From positions 1,488,001 to 1,552,000 of the forward strand of contig JAWQEG010000516.1 in assembly GCA_033782935.1 (NCBI GenBank): a stretch of DNA of 64,000 nucleotides, written 5' to 3'. Position numbers and translations under genes: made by a program. Shown here in pieces: positions 53,501-60,904 of the stretch (position 1 is its first letter; every line of letters begins with the position of its first letter). The notes under the pieces were generated by a model. The model saw nothing but the letters and a program-made list of their open reading frames with translations. It did no database searches and was not told where the DNA came from. Source of the stretch: Petrolisthes cinctipes (Eukaryota > Arthropoda > Malacostraca > Decapoda > Porcellanidae).

Positions 53501-54199
53501 TTTCAACTTACATGTTTCAGACATGCACACCACATCTACGCCTTCTTTCACTCCTTTCAAACACACCTTGAACTGAATCATTTCCTGCGGTTGCAGCCTG
53601 TGCGCATCAGGTACAATAGCAGTAACAACAGTCCAACGCGTGACTTCCACCCTAGCAGTGTCGCATAGTCTATCTTGTTTCATGACCCTTTGGTTTGACT
53701 TCTCTTCAAAGCCCCTTACATAACCCACCGTTTTAACCTCTTTGTCTGAGTGTTTGGGTTGCGGGGTTGCCATACACATATAAGGTACATTTTCATGAAC
53801 AATTAAACCTTCCCCTGGGTACACCTCAATCTTCCTTTCAGCCAAGGTTGACAATCCAAGCAACCCGCTTGCCATAGGATGAAATTTACTTACAACATAA
53901 AATGATGCAGCAAAACTTGAGCTACCCCGGAAATGAACTGGCAATCTCACAACTCCAAGAACATCCACTGTAGTTCCTGACACCCCACTCAGTTGGTATT
54001 GTGGCTCTTGCAATGCATAACTCCTCTCAGAATGATGTTTTCTAATATTTTGAAAGGTCTCCTTTGATATTAGATTGACTACTGCACCAGTATCAATCAA
54101 AAGTGCCCCCGGAATTCCCCCTATTGTTACATTTCCTACGGCTAAATGATTACTTCTACTGACTGCCGACACTATGGAGAATTCTATATCTCTAGACAT
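50528..54199 (-). CDS. pol: Pol polyprotein: protease, reverse transcriptase, RNase H, integrase
   Basis: 1223 residues, intact. Aspartic protease: LLIDTGAVVNLIS with D36-T37-G38. Reverse transcriptase: about 340-560, with D447 in STLDLLSGYWQV, MPFGLCNAPTTFQ, and Y509-L-D-D512. RNase H: D658 (HTDAS), E700, D725 (TDHRP), D768. Integrase: zinc finger H860, H867, C897, C900; core D929, D988, E1024 (D-X58-D-X35-E); GPY motif at 1159-1161. This order is diagnostic of Ty3/gypsy. The protein cleaves the polyproteins, copies RNA to DNA and inserts it. The listed start is the first ATG, but translation probably enters from gag by readthrough of the UGA upstream. The stop (50528-50530) lies 24 nt before the env ATG. 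All catalytic residues are present, so the enzyme set looks functional. Confidence 0.95.
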   Translation of the reverse strand: MSRDIEFSIVSAVSRSNHLAVGNVTIGGIPGALLIDTGAVVNLISKETFQNIRKHHSERSYALQEPQYQLSGVSGTTVDVLGVVRLPVHFRGSSSFAASFYVVSKFHPMASGLLGLSTLAERKIEVYPGEGLIVHENVPYMCMATPQPKHSDKEVKTVGYVRGFEEKSNQRVMKQDRLCDTARVEVTRWTVVTAIVPDAHRLQPQEMIQFKVCLKGVKEGVDVVCMSETCKLKGVSLESTLTTVKSGGETVVLAVNNTGVEIEVKPGSQLCDFLVYHGTVLEPKHNLPVVSVVGCIGASPSSELRSQVKTGGNSEGKEELLQLLQGYRKAIALAGEPLGSTDLTSHVIKLKREAQPSYIKSYRLPHSQRQIVDDTVKDMLKQKVIEPSTSPWSSPIFLVPKKDGTYRPVIDYRRVNQQTVPDKYPMPHLNDLLQAIGEGNKVFSTLDLLSGYWQVPVHERSRDITAFSTHQGHYQFRRMPFGLCNAPTTFQRLVNNVLAGLIGKDALVYLDDIIIFSKDVPTHLEKLRKALERLASAGLKLKLSKCEFLKQKIKYLGHEVDESGIHVNQDKIKAILKFPTPTKADHVRSFLGLAGYYRSFVYQFSSKAAPLIKLLKQTNKFEWGQPQEEAFSILKEALTQPPVLAFPDFKKPFILHTDASGVGLGAVLAQEDEGGKLKPIGYASKALNDTEKKYSVTHQEAYAIVWALKHFRPIIFGYSITVCTDHRPCLELFKGKNMTGKLARWHLTILEFNPTFNFVPGKINVVADALSRQTVNSVTTLSTISPQKLKTKQREDPMWKRVIYGLESGEEVEVPGLPLRTTEFILRDNVLHKVTVVEGKETYRIVVPGSLIETVLRLLHDAPQAGHKGRDACLEEARSRYFWLKMRKDIENHIKKCVSCARNKGTTGPPAPLQPFPSPAKPWDVVAIDVLQLPTSYQGSKYLLTCVDHFSRFVVLAPLQDKSAQSIAHALVNSLFCTYTIPRVLLSDNGTEFRNSVLEEICKLYNIKQVFTVAYHPQSNGMVERVNRKILEVLRHLAGSIQAGWEDWLCQVTACINSSIHSSLGKTPHYIIYGEDKVLPYDIFVGRPGPVYNVDDSVSVQGHAFATIHHEVRKHMEASRAEHIARQHKFAKKVEIEEGDVVMVKTPERQSKLSPKFKGPYIVKRVLGNKLIVQDNITDADLQVHVDRIKRVPKETVQVGKETESEPEQRMHLRPGKYLAKII

Positions 54200-54223
54200 T
54201 CTCTTCCTCTCGTCCCTGTGTCA
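54200..54223 (-). promoter_or_regulatory. In-frame UGA between gag and pol, probable readthrough site
   Basis: The gag stop TGA (54221-54223) is followed in the same reading frame by seven sense codons and then the pol ATG at 54197-54199; no other stop intervenes. The frames match because 55765 minus 54199 is divisible by three. Context is TTA TGA CAC AGG. Suppressing this one stop would give a Gag-Pol fusion, as in gammaretroviruses, whereas errantiviruses usually use a -1 frameshift. Reinitiation at the ATG 21 nt downstream is an alternative. Confidence 0.6.
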
Positions 54224-55765
54224 TAATGCCTCATCCGACCCTGATCGCCGGACCCCCATACGTGATTTTTCCTCATGCATAGCTCGTATTATTACTCCAC
54301 AGTCTGCCGTTATATGATTCGACCATTTATGGATTTCACACCACTTACTCTGTCCGGGAGGTACATAACCTCCTCCTTGTTGATAATTATCCTGATGTGC
54401 ATAGTGGTACGCTCTACCACGTCCTCTAGCTTGTCCTCCACGCGCCCGCCTGGCTGCGCCTCTAGGGTATGCCTGACCCCTGTTCATTGAACCTCTATAT
54501 TGATCCCCTTGAGATCTATTCTGTAATTGAGGACAGTCGGCCTTTACATGGCCCCACTTACGACAATGGAAACATTCTACCTGGTACCTCACAGATGAAT
54601 TTCCACCCCTTGTATTCCTTTGCCCCGCGACCGCATTTACGCCTGTCTGCGGCTCGCCCTCTGACCTCCTGTCAGTTACCTCCGTTTGCAATACCGAAGT
54701 CTGTACCTTCGTAGCATTTTGGTTGCGAAATGGTCTAACAACCATGGGATCTCTGATTTCCAGTTTTAACTCATTAATCAAATGCCAGATTCCCTTACCT
54801 CGCTCCAACTTTTTTTTCCGGACTCTCCTCTGGTCCTCCTCTGATAGACCTAGATACATCAAGAGATATTCAAACATCTCACAGGCGTCGTCTACCTTCA
54901 TCCATTGTTCCCCATTAACATCCTTAGACCAATTGTTGTCCTGTATACAATCTTGTATATCCTTACGTATAGCACCCGCCTTTGATACTGCTACTTCTAG
55001 TGGTGTAATCCACGCCTTTAAACCTAAGTCCGTGAATATTCTATGTGCCCACGCCGAGCATCCCTCTGGAGCCGACCTTCGGTACACTATAACTAATGCT
55101 TTTTTAAACTCCTCCCACGTCTGTTGTTCCCTTGACGACCTCCCCAACAGACAACTACAGTTTAATAACTGCCTTGCAAACTCCCCTTCAATCCTCGAGT
55201 CTGCATATCCTATTTTACCTGTATCCCCGGTAATATTATACTCCACGAAAGACTGCTCAAGTCTCCGTATAAATTCCTCTATTGTATAATTCTTATTTGG
55301 ATCCCCATCAAACTTTGGTACTGAATCCTCACCCGTAAACACTCTCATAATATTCGTTGGCTGATTCCCGTGGGCGCTACCCACTAAATTGCCTATACTA
55401 GGGTTAGTGACATTCTGCCCTGTCGCCTGGGCTGCTCCCCCAACAGCACTGGTGTTTGCAGTCGCCATTGGAATTGTAGCTTGTACAACTGTAGTATTTT
55501 TATTACCCTTTCCTCGCCCTTTTGGCGGTAACTTAAACACGTTCTCCCGTGTTTCCTCTATTTCGTCACTTCCCTCTACAAGAAATTTATATCCACTTCT
55601 TAGCTGCCCTGGCACTGGACTATTCAGTCCCCTTAACTGCTCATGTATATTAGTGGTATTGGGAGTAGGTGGAAAGTTTAGTTCCCCCTCACTGCTACTA
55701 CTGTCTGAATCCTCTGATAAATCCCCTGGGATTATATTCTTTGTCGTTCTAAATTTCTTAAACAT
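54221..55765 (-). CDS. gag: Gag polyprotein
   Basis: 514-residue Gag, the structural protein that packages element RNA and forms the particle. The N-terminus has an acidic, serine-rich stretch (residues 14-29). A capsid-like region follows (roughly 140-345), with the YTIEEFIRRLEQSFVEY type of helix typical of Ty3/gypsy Gags. A CCHC zinc knuckle lies at 398-411 (C398, C401, H406, C411). An Arg/Gly-rich stretch (435-453) is probably RNA-binding. A second, unusual knuckle has C476, H479, H484, C489 (CX2HX4HX4C). The start is the first ATG after the splice donor. It ends in TGA at 54221-54223. Pol continues in the same frame after that stop, which suggests readthrough. No break is visible in the gene. 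Confidence 0.9.
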   Translation of the reverse strand: MFKKFRTTKNIIPGDLSEDSDSSSSEGELNFPPTPNTTNIHEQLRGLNSPVPGQLRSGYKFLVEGSDEIEETRENVFKLPPKGRGKGNKNTTVVQATIPMATANTSAVGGAAQATGQNVTNPSIGNLVGSAHGNQPTNIMRVFTGEDSVPKFDGDPNKNYTIEEFIRRLEQSFVEYNITGDTGKIGYADSRIEGEFARQLLNCSCLLGRSSREQQTWEEFKKALVIVYRRSAPEGCSAWAHRIFTDLGLKAWITPLEVAVSKAGAIRKDIQDCIQDNNWSKDVNGEQWMKVDDACEMFEYLLMYLGLSEEDQRRVRKKKLERGKGIWHLINELKLEIRDPMVVRPFRNQNATKVQTSVLQTEVTDRRSEGEPQTGVNAVAGQRNTRGGNSSVRYQVECFHCRKWGHVKADCPQLQNRSQGDQYRGSMNRGQAYPRGAARRARGGQARGRGRAYHYAHQDNYQQGGGYVPPGQSKWCEIHKWSNHITADCGVIIRAMHEEKSRMGVRRSGSDEAL

Positions 55766-56309
55766 GTCCCGTAGAAATAATTCCTATACACTCACCACAA
55801 CATATAATAAAATATTACATAGGCATACAAAAATACCCCAACAACATGTTACTATTGTGTGTTTAATGTTCACTGTGTATGTGTATAGAATAAAATAACT
55901 AACCGATGGAGAATGAAGATTACAGATGTTCAGTATACAAGTAGTAAAGGAATGTGTAGATGCCACACACCCCCAGAGTAAACGCTGGCCAGTCGTTCCT
56001 CTCACAGCTCCCGTTCACTCTTCTGGTTCGCCCTCCTAAGTCCGTCTTTGTTCCTTCCCAGATGAGATACCCACAACAGACAATTCCTCTTTTTCCCTGG
56101 GAAAAGCACACAGGGAAAAATGCCTGATTAAAGTAGGTTAGGTTACGCAGCCACCATTAGCTGGCAACCCCCAGCTGGTATCGCTCTGGCTCGCTCTCGC
56201 TCCGTCAGTGTTACCAACGAGGAAAGCGCCCGAGCCGCCCGCCACGTACACAATTATTCTGTTGGAATATAGAATTAATACAGGACACTGTGAATGTTAC
56301 GTATCCCTT
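55766..56309 (-). other. 5' leader between primer-binding site and gag
   Basis: About 545 nt without a convincing coding region; the short open frames here are weak. It holds the likely donor for the env subgenomic RNA just upstream of gag. No further feature is visible. Confidence 0.7.
55789..55797 (-). promoter_or_regulatory. Predicted splice donor for env mRNA
   Basis: Minus-strand GTG|GTGAGTG, with the GT at 55795-55794, a strong match to the eukaryotic donor consensus. It is about 30 nt upstream of the gag start. Joined to the acceptor at 50510-50511 it would remove gag and pol (about 5.3 kb) and place the leader directly before the env start. Prediction from motif and position. Confidence 0.55.
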
Positions 56310-56322
56310 ACCGCTGCCACCA
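56310..56322 (-). other. Primer-binding site, tRNA-Leu
   Basis: Minus strand TGGTGGCAGCGGT, three bases inside the 5' LTR. It begins with TGG as required to pair with the CCA end of a tRNA. From memory, it is complementary over 13 nt to the 3' end of the leucine tRNA whose acceptor strand ends CCGCTGCCA plus CCA. The next base (A) breaks the match. Confidence 0.75.
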
Positions 56323-56325
56323 TTA

Positions 56326-57048
56326 TGTACTCGTGGGGTCGTCCAAGCTCAGCAACAGCTTCTCTCGGAAACACCTGCTGGAAACTCTCACTTACTCTCG
56401 GGCTAGTATTACTTACTACGCCGATGTAGACCTCTGGTTTCAAGCCAACTTACCGTTGCTCTGAACTACCACTCTAGTCTTCCTGGGGAACTAAGTTAGT
56501 TACTCAAGGGTTAGAGTAAACTCGTGGACTTGTCTCTATTTACTGAGTATATTAGATATAGTTACAGGTTATACAGACATCTCGTGTCTCTCTAATATAA
56601 GGTAGGAGTGAACCTGTTGTCTTCAGGGCAGGGCTTGTAATGCGCCTTCTCTCTCTGGTAGTCCTCGCTCGTTGTATACACTGCCACACCCTTTCTCAGA
56701 TGACAGGTTGTCGATGATGCTATTTACAATGCTAAGCTTACATATGAAATATGGATAAGTTAGATATGAGTTTATATAAGAATAAAGTGAGTAAATATAT
56801 ATTGTCCCTTTCTCTACATACGAGATGACAATATGGAGTTGATTATAGTATAGAGATTAACATATAGATAATTACAGAGTGAATCTAGCAATCAGTATCT
56901 CAGCATGGAAGATTCCCCCACGCTGCAACTCAGCACTTTTCAAAGGATGTTGTGTCTAATGAAACTAGCTTGAACTGCTTTGGCTTAACGGAATGTTCCA
57001 ACACCATAGGTGTATCATGTATCGCGAACGTGATCAGCCACGGATACA
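56326..57048 (-). repeat. 5' LTR (723 bp)
   Basis: Partner of the 3' LTR, apparently identical. As the upstream LTR it should drive transcription leftwards through gag, pol and env. It is followed, after three bases, by the primer-binding site. Confidence 0.93.
56771..56778 (-). promoter_or_regulatory. TATA-like box in the 5' LTR
   Basis: TATATAAA on the minus strand, about 270 bp into the LTR, a reasonable place for the end of U3. The assignment rests on motif and position only. Confidence 0.5.
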
Positions 57049-57052
57049 TGGA
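57049..57052. other. Target site duplication TGGA, right
   Basis: TGGA immediately after the LTR ending at 57048, partner of 47776-47779. Only one copy of these four bases belonged to the SINE before insertion. Confidence 0.85.
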
Positions 57053-57160
57053 CCCATCAGATCACACCGAAAAAATCCCAGATGTTTTCTCGTGGACTCG
57101 AACTAGGGCCCTTGCCATTTGCAGTCCGTCACTCTAACCACTCAGCCACGCCTCCCCCTA
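57053..57160 (-). mobile_element. tRNA-derived SINE, 5' part (tRNA-like head)
   Basis: Read on the minus strand it starts GGGGGAGGCGTGGCTGAG. The RNA polymerase III A box is TGGCTGAGTGG (57138-57148) and the B box is GTTCGAGTCC (57094-57103), 34 nt apart as in a type I tRNA. An ACTGCAAA anticodon-loop-like segment lies between them, resembling tRNA-Cys with low certainty. The element then runs into the retrotransposon target site. The satellite resumes at 57160/57161 with AATATGTGCATGC, the direct continuation of the monomer interrupted at 47445. The flanking duplication is at most about 3 bp (AAT). Confidence 0.82.
57094..57148 (-). promoter_or_regulatory. Internal Pol III promoter of the split SINE (A and B boxes)
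   Basis: A box TGGCTGAGTGG at 57138-57148 and B box GTTCGAGTCC at 57094-57103, both close to tRNA gene consensus. The retrotransposon inserted downstream, so the promoter remains intact while the SINE body is displaced by 9.3 kb. Confidence 0.7.
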
Positions 57161-59536
57161 ATATGTGCATGCATCTTCTGTAGCCGTTTATATCTTAAAT
57201 TCAGGCTCAAAACACCCAAAAATTCGGTATATTTGGGTCCCAGAAGCGATCTGGTATACATGCCTACTCAGTGTTAGAGTACTTTATAAATACAGGCCAT
57301 AAAACATGCTGAAAATCGATATTTTAGGTGTCCCAAGTCGATATGTGCATGCATTTTTTGTACTCGTTTATATCTCAAATTCAGGCTCAAAACACCCGAA
57401 AATTCGATATTTTTTGGTCACAGAAGCGACCTGTATATGCCTACTCCTTGCTAGAATGTTTTCAAGATACAGACCCAAAACATGCCCAAAATCGATATTT
57501 TAGGTGCAAAAAGTCGATATGTGCATGCATCTTCTGTACCCGTTTATATCTCAAATTCAGGCTCAAAATACCCTTAAATTCGGTATTTTTGTGTTCCAGA
57601 AGCGATCTGTACATCCCTACTTCTTGCTAGAATGTTTTCAAGATACAGACCCAAAACATGCTAAAAATCGATATTTTAGATGCCCAATGTCGATATGTGC
57701 ATGCATCTTCTGTACTGTACCCGTTTATATTTCAAATTCAGGCTCAAAACATCCGAAAATTTAATATTTTTGTGTCCCGGAAGCGATCTGTACATGCCTA
57801 CTCCGTGTTAAAGTACTTTCAAAATACAGGCCCAAAACATGCTTAAAAATCGATAGTTTGGGTGCCCAAAGTCGATATGTGCATGCATCTTCTGTACCCG
57901 TTTATATCTCAAATTCAGGCTGAAAACACCCAAAAATTCGGTATTTTTGGGTCCCAGAAGCGATCTGTACATGCCTACTCAGTGCCAGAATGTTTTCAAA
58001 ATATAGGCTCAAAACATGCTAATAATCGATATTTTACGTGTCCCAAGTCGTTATGTGCATGGATGTTCTGTACCCGTTTATATCTCAAATTTAGGCTCAA
58101 AACACCCGAAAATTTGATATTTTTGGGTCCCAGATGCAATCTGTATATGCCTACTCCGTGTTTAAGTATTTTCAAAATACATGCCCAAAACATGCTGAAA
58201 ATCGATATTTTAGCTGCCGATAGTCAATATGTGCATGCATCTTCAGTACCCGTTTATATCTTAATTTCAGGCTCAAAACACCCACAAATTCGATATTTTT
58301 GGGTCCCAGAAGCGATCTGTACATGCCTACTCGGTGTTAGAGTATTTTCAAAATACAGGCCCAAAATATGCTCAAAATCGATATTTTAGGTGCTCATAGT
58401 CAATATGTGCATGCATCTTCAGTACCCGTTTATATTTCAAATTCAAGCTCAAAACACCCGAAAGTTCGATATTTTTGGGTCCCAGAAGCGATCTGTACAT
58501 GCCTACTCCGTGTTAGAGTATTTTCAAAATACAGGCTCAATATATGCTGAAAATCGATATTTTAGGAGCCCAAAGGCAATATGTGCATGCATCTTCTGTA
58601 CCCGTTTATAACTCAAATTCAGGCTCAAAACACCCGAAAATTCGGTAATTTTGGGTCCAAGAAGCGATCTGTACATGCTTACTCCGTGTTAAAGTATTTT
58701 CAAAATACATTCCCAAAACATGCTGAAAATCGATATTTTAGGTGATCAAAGTAGATTTGTGCATGCATCTTCTGTACCCGTTTATATCTCAAAATCAGGC
58801 TCAAAACACCCGAAAATTCGATATTTTTGGGTCCCAGAAGCGATCTGTACATGCCTACTCCGTGTTAGAGTATTTTCAAAATACAGGCCGAAAACATGCT
58901 GAAAATCAATATTTTAGGTGCCCAAAGTCAATATGAGCATGCTTCTACTGTACCCGATTATATCTCAAATTCAGGCTCAAAATATCCGAAAATTCGATAT
59001 TTTTGGGTCCCAGAAGCGATCTGTACATGCCTACTTCGTGTTAGAGTATTTTCAAAATAAAGGGCCAAAACATGCTAAAAATCGATATTTTTGGTGCCCA
59101 AAGTCGATATGTGCATGCATTATCTGTACCCGTTTATATCTCAAATTCAGGCTCAAAACACCCTAAAATTTGGTATTTTTGTGTCCCAGAAGCGATCTGT
59201 ACATCCCTACTCCATGCTAGAATGTTTTCATGATACAGACCCAAAACATGCTCAAAATCGATATTTTAGGTGCAAAAAGTCGATATGTGCATGCATCTTC
59301 CGTGCCCGTATATATCTCAAATTCAGGCTCAAAACACCCAAAAATTCAATATTCTTGGGTCCCCGAAGCGATCTGTACATGTCTACTCAGTGCTAGAATG
59401 TTTTAAAATATAGGCTTAAAACATGCTGAAAATCAATATTTTAGGTTTCCCAAGTCGATATGTGCATGCATCTTCTGTACCCGTTTATATCTCAAATTCA
59501 GGCTCAAAACACCCGAAAAATCGATATTTTTGGGTT

Positions 59537-59603
59537 ACAGAACCGATCTGTACATGTCTACTAAGTGCTACAGAAGCGATCTGTACATGCCTACTCCTTG
59601 TTA
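59537..59603 (+). repeat. 33-bp local tandem duplication within a monomer
   Basis: The segment starting ACAGAACCGATCTGTACATG at 59537 is repeated from 59570 as ACAGAAGCGATCTGTACATG, a spacing of 33 bp. It is shorter than the 88-bp half unit, so it is an independent replication-slippage type event. Confidence 0.75.
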
Positions 59604-59796
59604 GAGAATGTTTTAAAAATACAGGCCCAAAACATGATAAAATTGGATATTTTGGGTGCCCAAAGTCGATATGTGCATGCAACTTTTGTACCCGTTTATA
59701 TTTCAAATTCAGGCTCAAAACACCCGAAAATTCGATATTTTTGGGTTCCAGAAGCGATCTGTACATGCCTACTCCGTGTTAGAGTATTTTAAAAAT

Positions 59797-59821
59797 ACAT
59801 ATAGTATACATACATATAGTC
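59797..59821 (+). repeat. Short AT-rich insertion in a monomer
   Basis: Where other monomers read AAATACAGGCCCAAAACATG, this one has AAATACATATAGTATACATACATATAGTCCC split across 59795-59825. Roughly 17 extra bases of TATA/CATA repeats are present. It looks like microsatellite growth and has no coding or promoter context. Confidence 0.6.
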
Positions 59822-60691
59822 CCAAAACATGCTAAAAATCGATATTTTAGGTGCACGAAGTCGATATGTGCATGCATCTTCTGTACCCGTTTATATCTCA
59901 AATTCAGGCACAAAACACCCGAAAATTCGATATTTTTGGGTCCCAAAAGCAAATTGTACATGCCTACTCCTTGCTAGAATGTTTTCAAAATACAGACCAA
60001 AAACATGCTCAAAATCGATATTTTAGGTGGAAAAAGTCGATATGTGCATTCATCTTCTGTACCCGTTAATATCTCAAATTCAGGCTCAAAACACCCGAAA
60101 ATTCAATATTTTTGGGTCACATAAGCGATCTGTACATGCCTACTCCTTTCTAGAATGTTTTCAAGATACAGACCCAAAACATGAACAAAATCGATATTTT
60201 AGGATAAAAAAGTCGATATGTGCATGTATCCTCAGTACCCGTTTATATATCAAATTCATTCTAAAACACCCGAAAATTGAATATTTTTGGGTCCCAAAAA
60301 CAATCTGTACATGCCTACTCAGTGCTAGAATGTTTTCAAAATATAGGCTCAAAACATGCTAAAAATCGATATTTTAGGTGTCCAAAGTCGATTTGTGCTT
60401 GCATCTTCTGTACCCGTTTATATCTCAAATTCATGCTCAAAACACCCGAAATTCGATATTTTTGGGTCCCAGAAGCGATCTGTACATGCCTACTCCTTTC
60501 TAGAATGTTTTCAAGATACAGAATCAAAACATGCACAAAATCGATATTTTAGGTGCATAAAGTAGATATGTGCATTTATCTTCAGTACCCGTTTATATCT
60601 CATATTCAGGCTCAAAACTCCCGAAAATTCAATATTTTTGGGTCCCAGAAACGATCTGTACATGCTTACTCAGTGCGAGAATGTTTTTCAA

Positions 60692-60901
60692 GCCCCTGGC
60701 TAGTACAGTGGTAACGCGCCTGCCTCGCATCCGTGAGGACGGCAGATCGAGCCTCGCCCAGGCCCGAGAGTTTAAAACTGTTTACTGGGGGGTTACTGCC
60801 ATGGCTGGGCACCATGGTGGGGAGTTGGGCTTGCCTGGCTGACGTTCTGGAGAGTATCTCATCAGAGATAGATACCAGAACTAAAACCCTGCAACTTTAA
60901 C
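60692..60901 (+). mobile_element. Second tRNA-derived SINE
   Basis: About 210 bp of GC-rich sequence breaking the satellite. The head resembles a tRNA: A box TAGTACAGTGG (60701-60711) and B box GATCGAGCC (60745-60753), with a CGCGCCTGCCTCGC anticodon-arm-like segment as in glycine-type tRNAs (low certainty). The body runs to a tail with AACTTT repeated twice, not poly(A), so it belongs to a different family from the SINE at 47446/57053. The satellite continues in phase on both sides. An imperfect TTTCAA/TTTAA duplication may flank it. A related monomer at 62648-62690 lacks the insertion. Confidence 0.78.
60701..60753 (+). promoter_or_regulatory. Pol III A and B boxes of the second SINE
   Basis: TAGTACAGTGG and GATCGAGCC fit the degenerate A (TRGYNNANNNG) and B (GWTCRANNC) consensus of tRNA genes, 33 nt apart. 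The arms do not fold into a clean cloverleaf by eye, so a functional tRNA is unlikely. Confidence 0.6.
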
Positions 60902-60904
60902 TTT

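Larger units (their letters stand above)
47780..57048 (-). mobile_element. Full-length Ty3/gypsy (errantivirus-like) LTR retrotransposon
   Basis: A 9269-bp element on the minus strand: 5' LTR, tRNA-Leu primer-binding site, leader, gag, pol (protease, reverse transcriptase, RNase H, integrase), env, 3' LTR. The order protease-RT-RNase H-integrase identifies Ty3/gypsy. The third gene encodes a baculovirus-F-like envelope with a furin site, the hallmark of errantiviruses and related elements. LTRs run TG...CA, and the flanks carry a 4-bp TGGA duplication (47776-47779 and 57049-57052). The LTRs look identical and gag and pol are open, so this is a young copy that might still move. Env is disrupted. 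It sits within a SINE that had itself inserted into the satellite. I do not recognise the family name. Confidence 0.93.
57161..60691 (+). repeat. 176-bp satellite, segment without evident higher-order repeat
   Basis: About 20 monomers of the same satellite in the same orientation. The first is the second half of the monomer interrupted at 47445. Monomers here carry many private changes, and I find no collinear partner longer than a few monomers. Local oddities are a 33-bp internal duplication at 59537-59603 and a small AT-rich insertion near 59797-59821. The lower order resembles the edge of a homogenised array (inference). Confidence 0.9.

Noticed and set aside
54723..55289. 188-codon plus-strand open frame opposite gag, and other plus-strand frames over pol and env
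   Set aside because: Antisense shadows of well-supported gag, pol and env. No recognisable domain.
55784..56111. Two short minus-strand open frames in the leader (73 and 63 codons)
   Set aside because: They lie in the 5' leader, overlap the predicted splice donor or have atypical composition, and resemble no retroviral protein.
60693..60765. Functional tRNA gene
   Set aside because: A and B boxes are present but the arms do not form a clean cloverleaf, and the sequence continues into a SINE body with a repeat tail.
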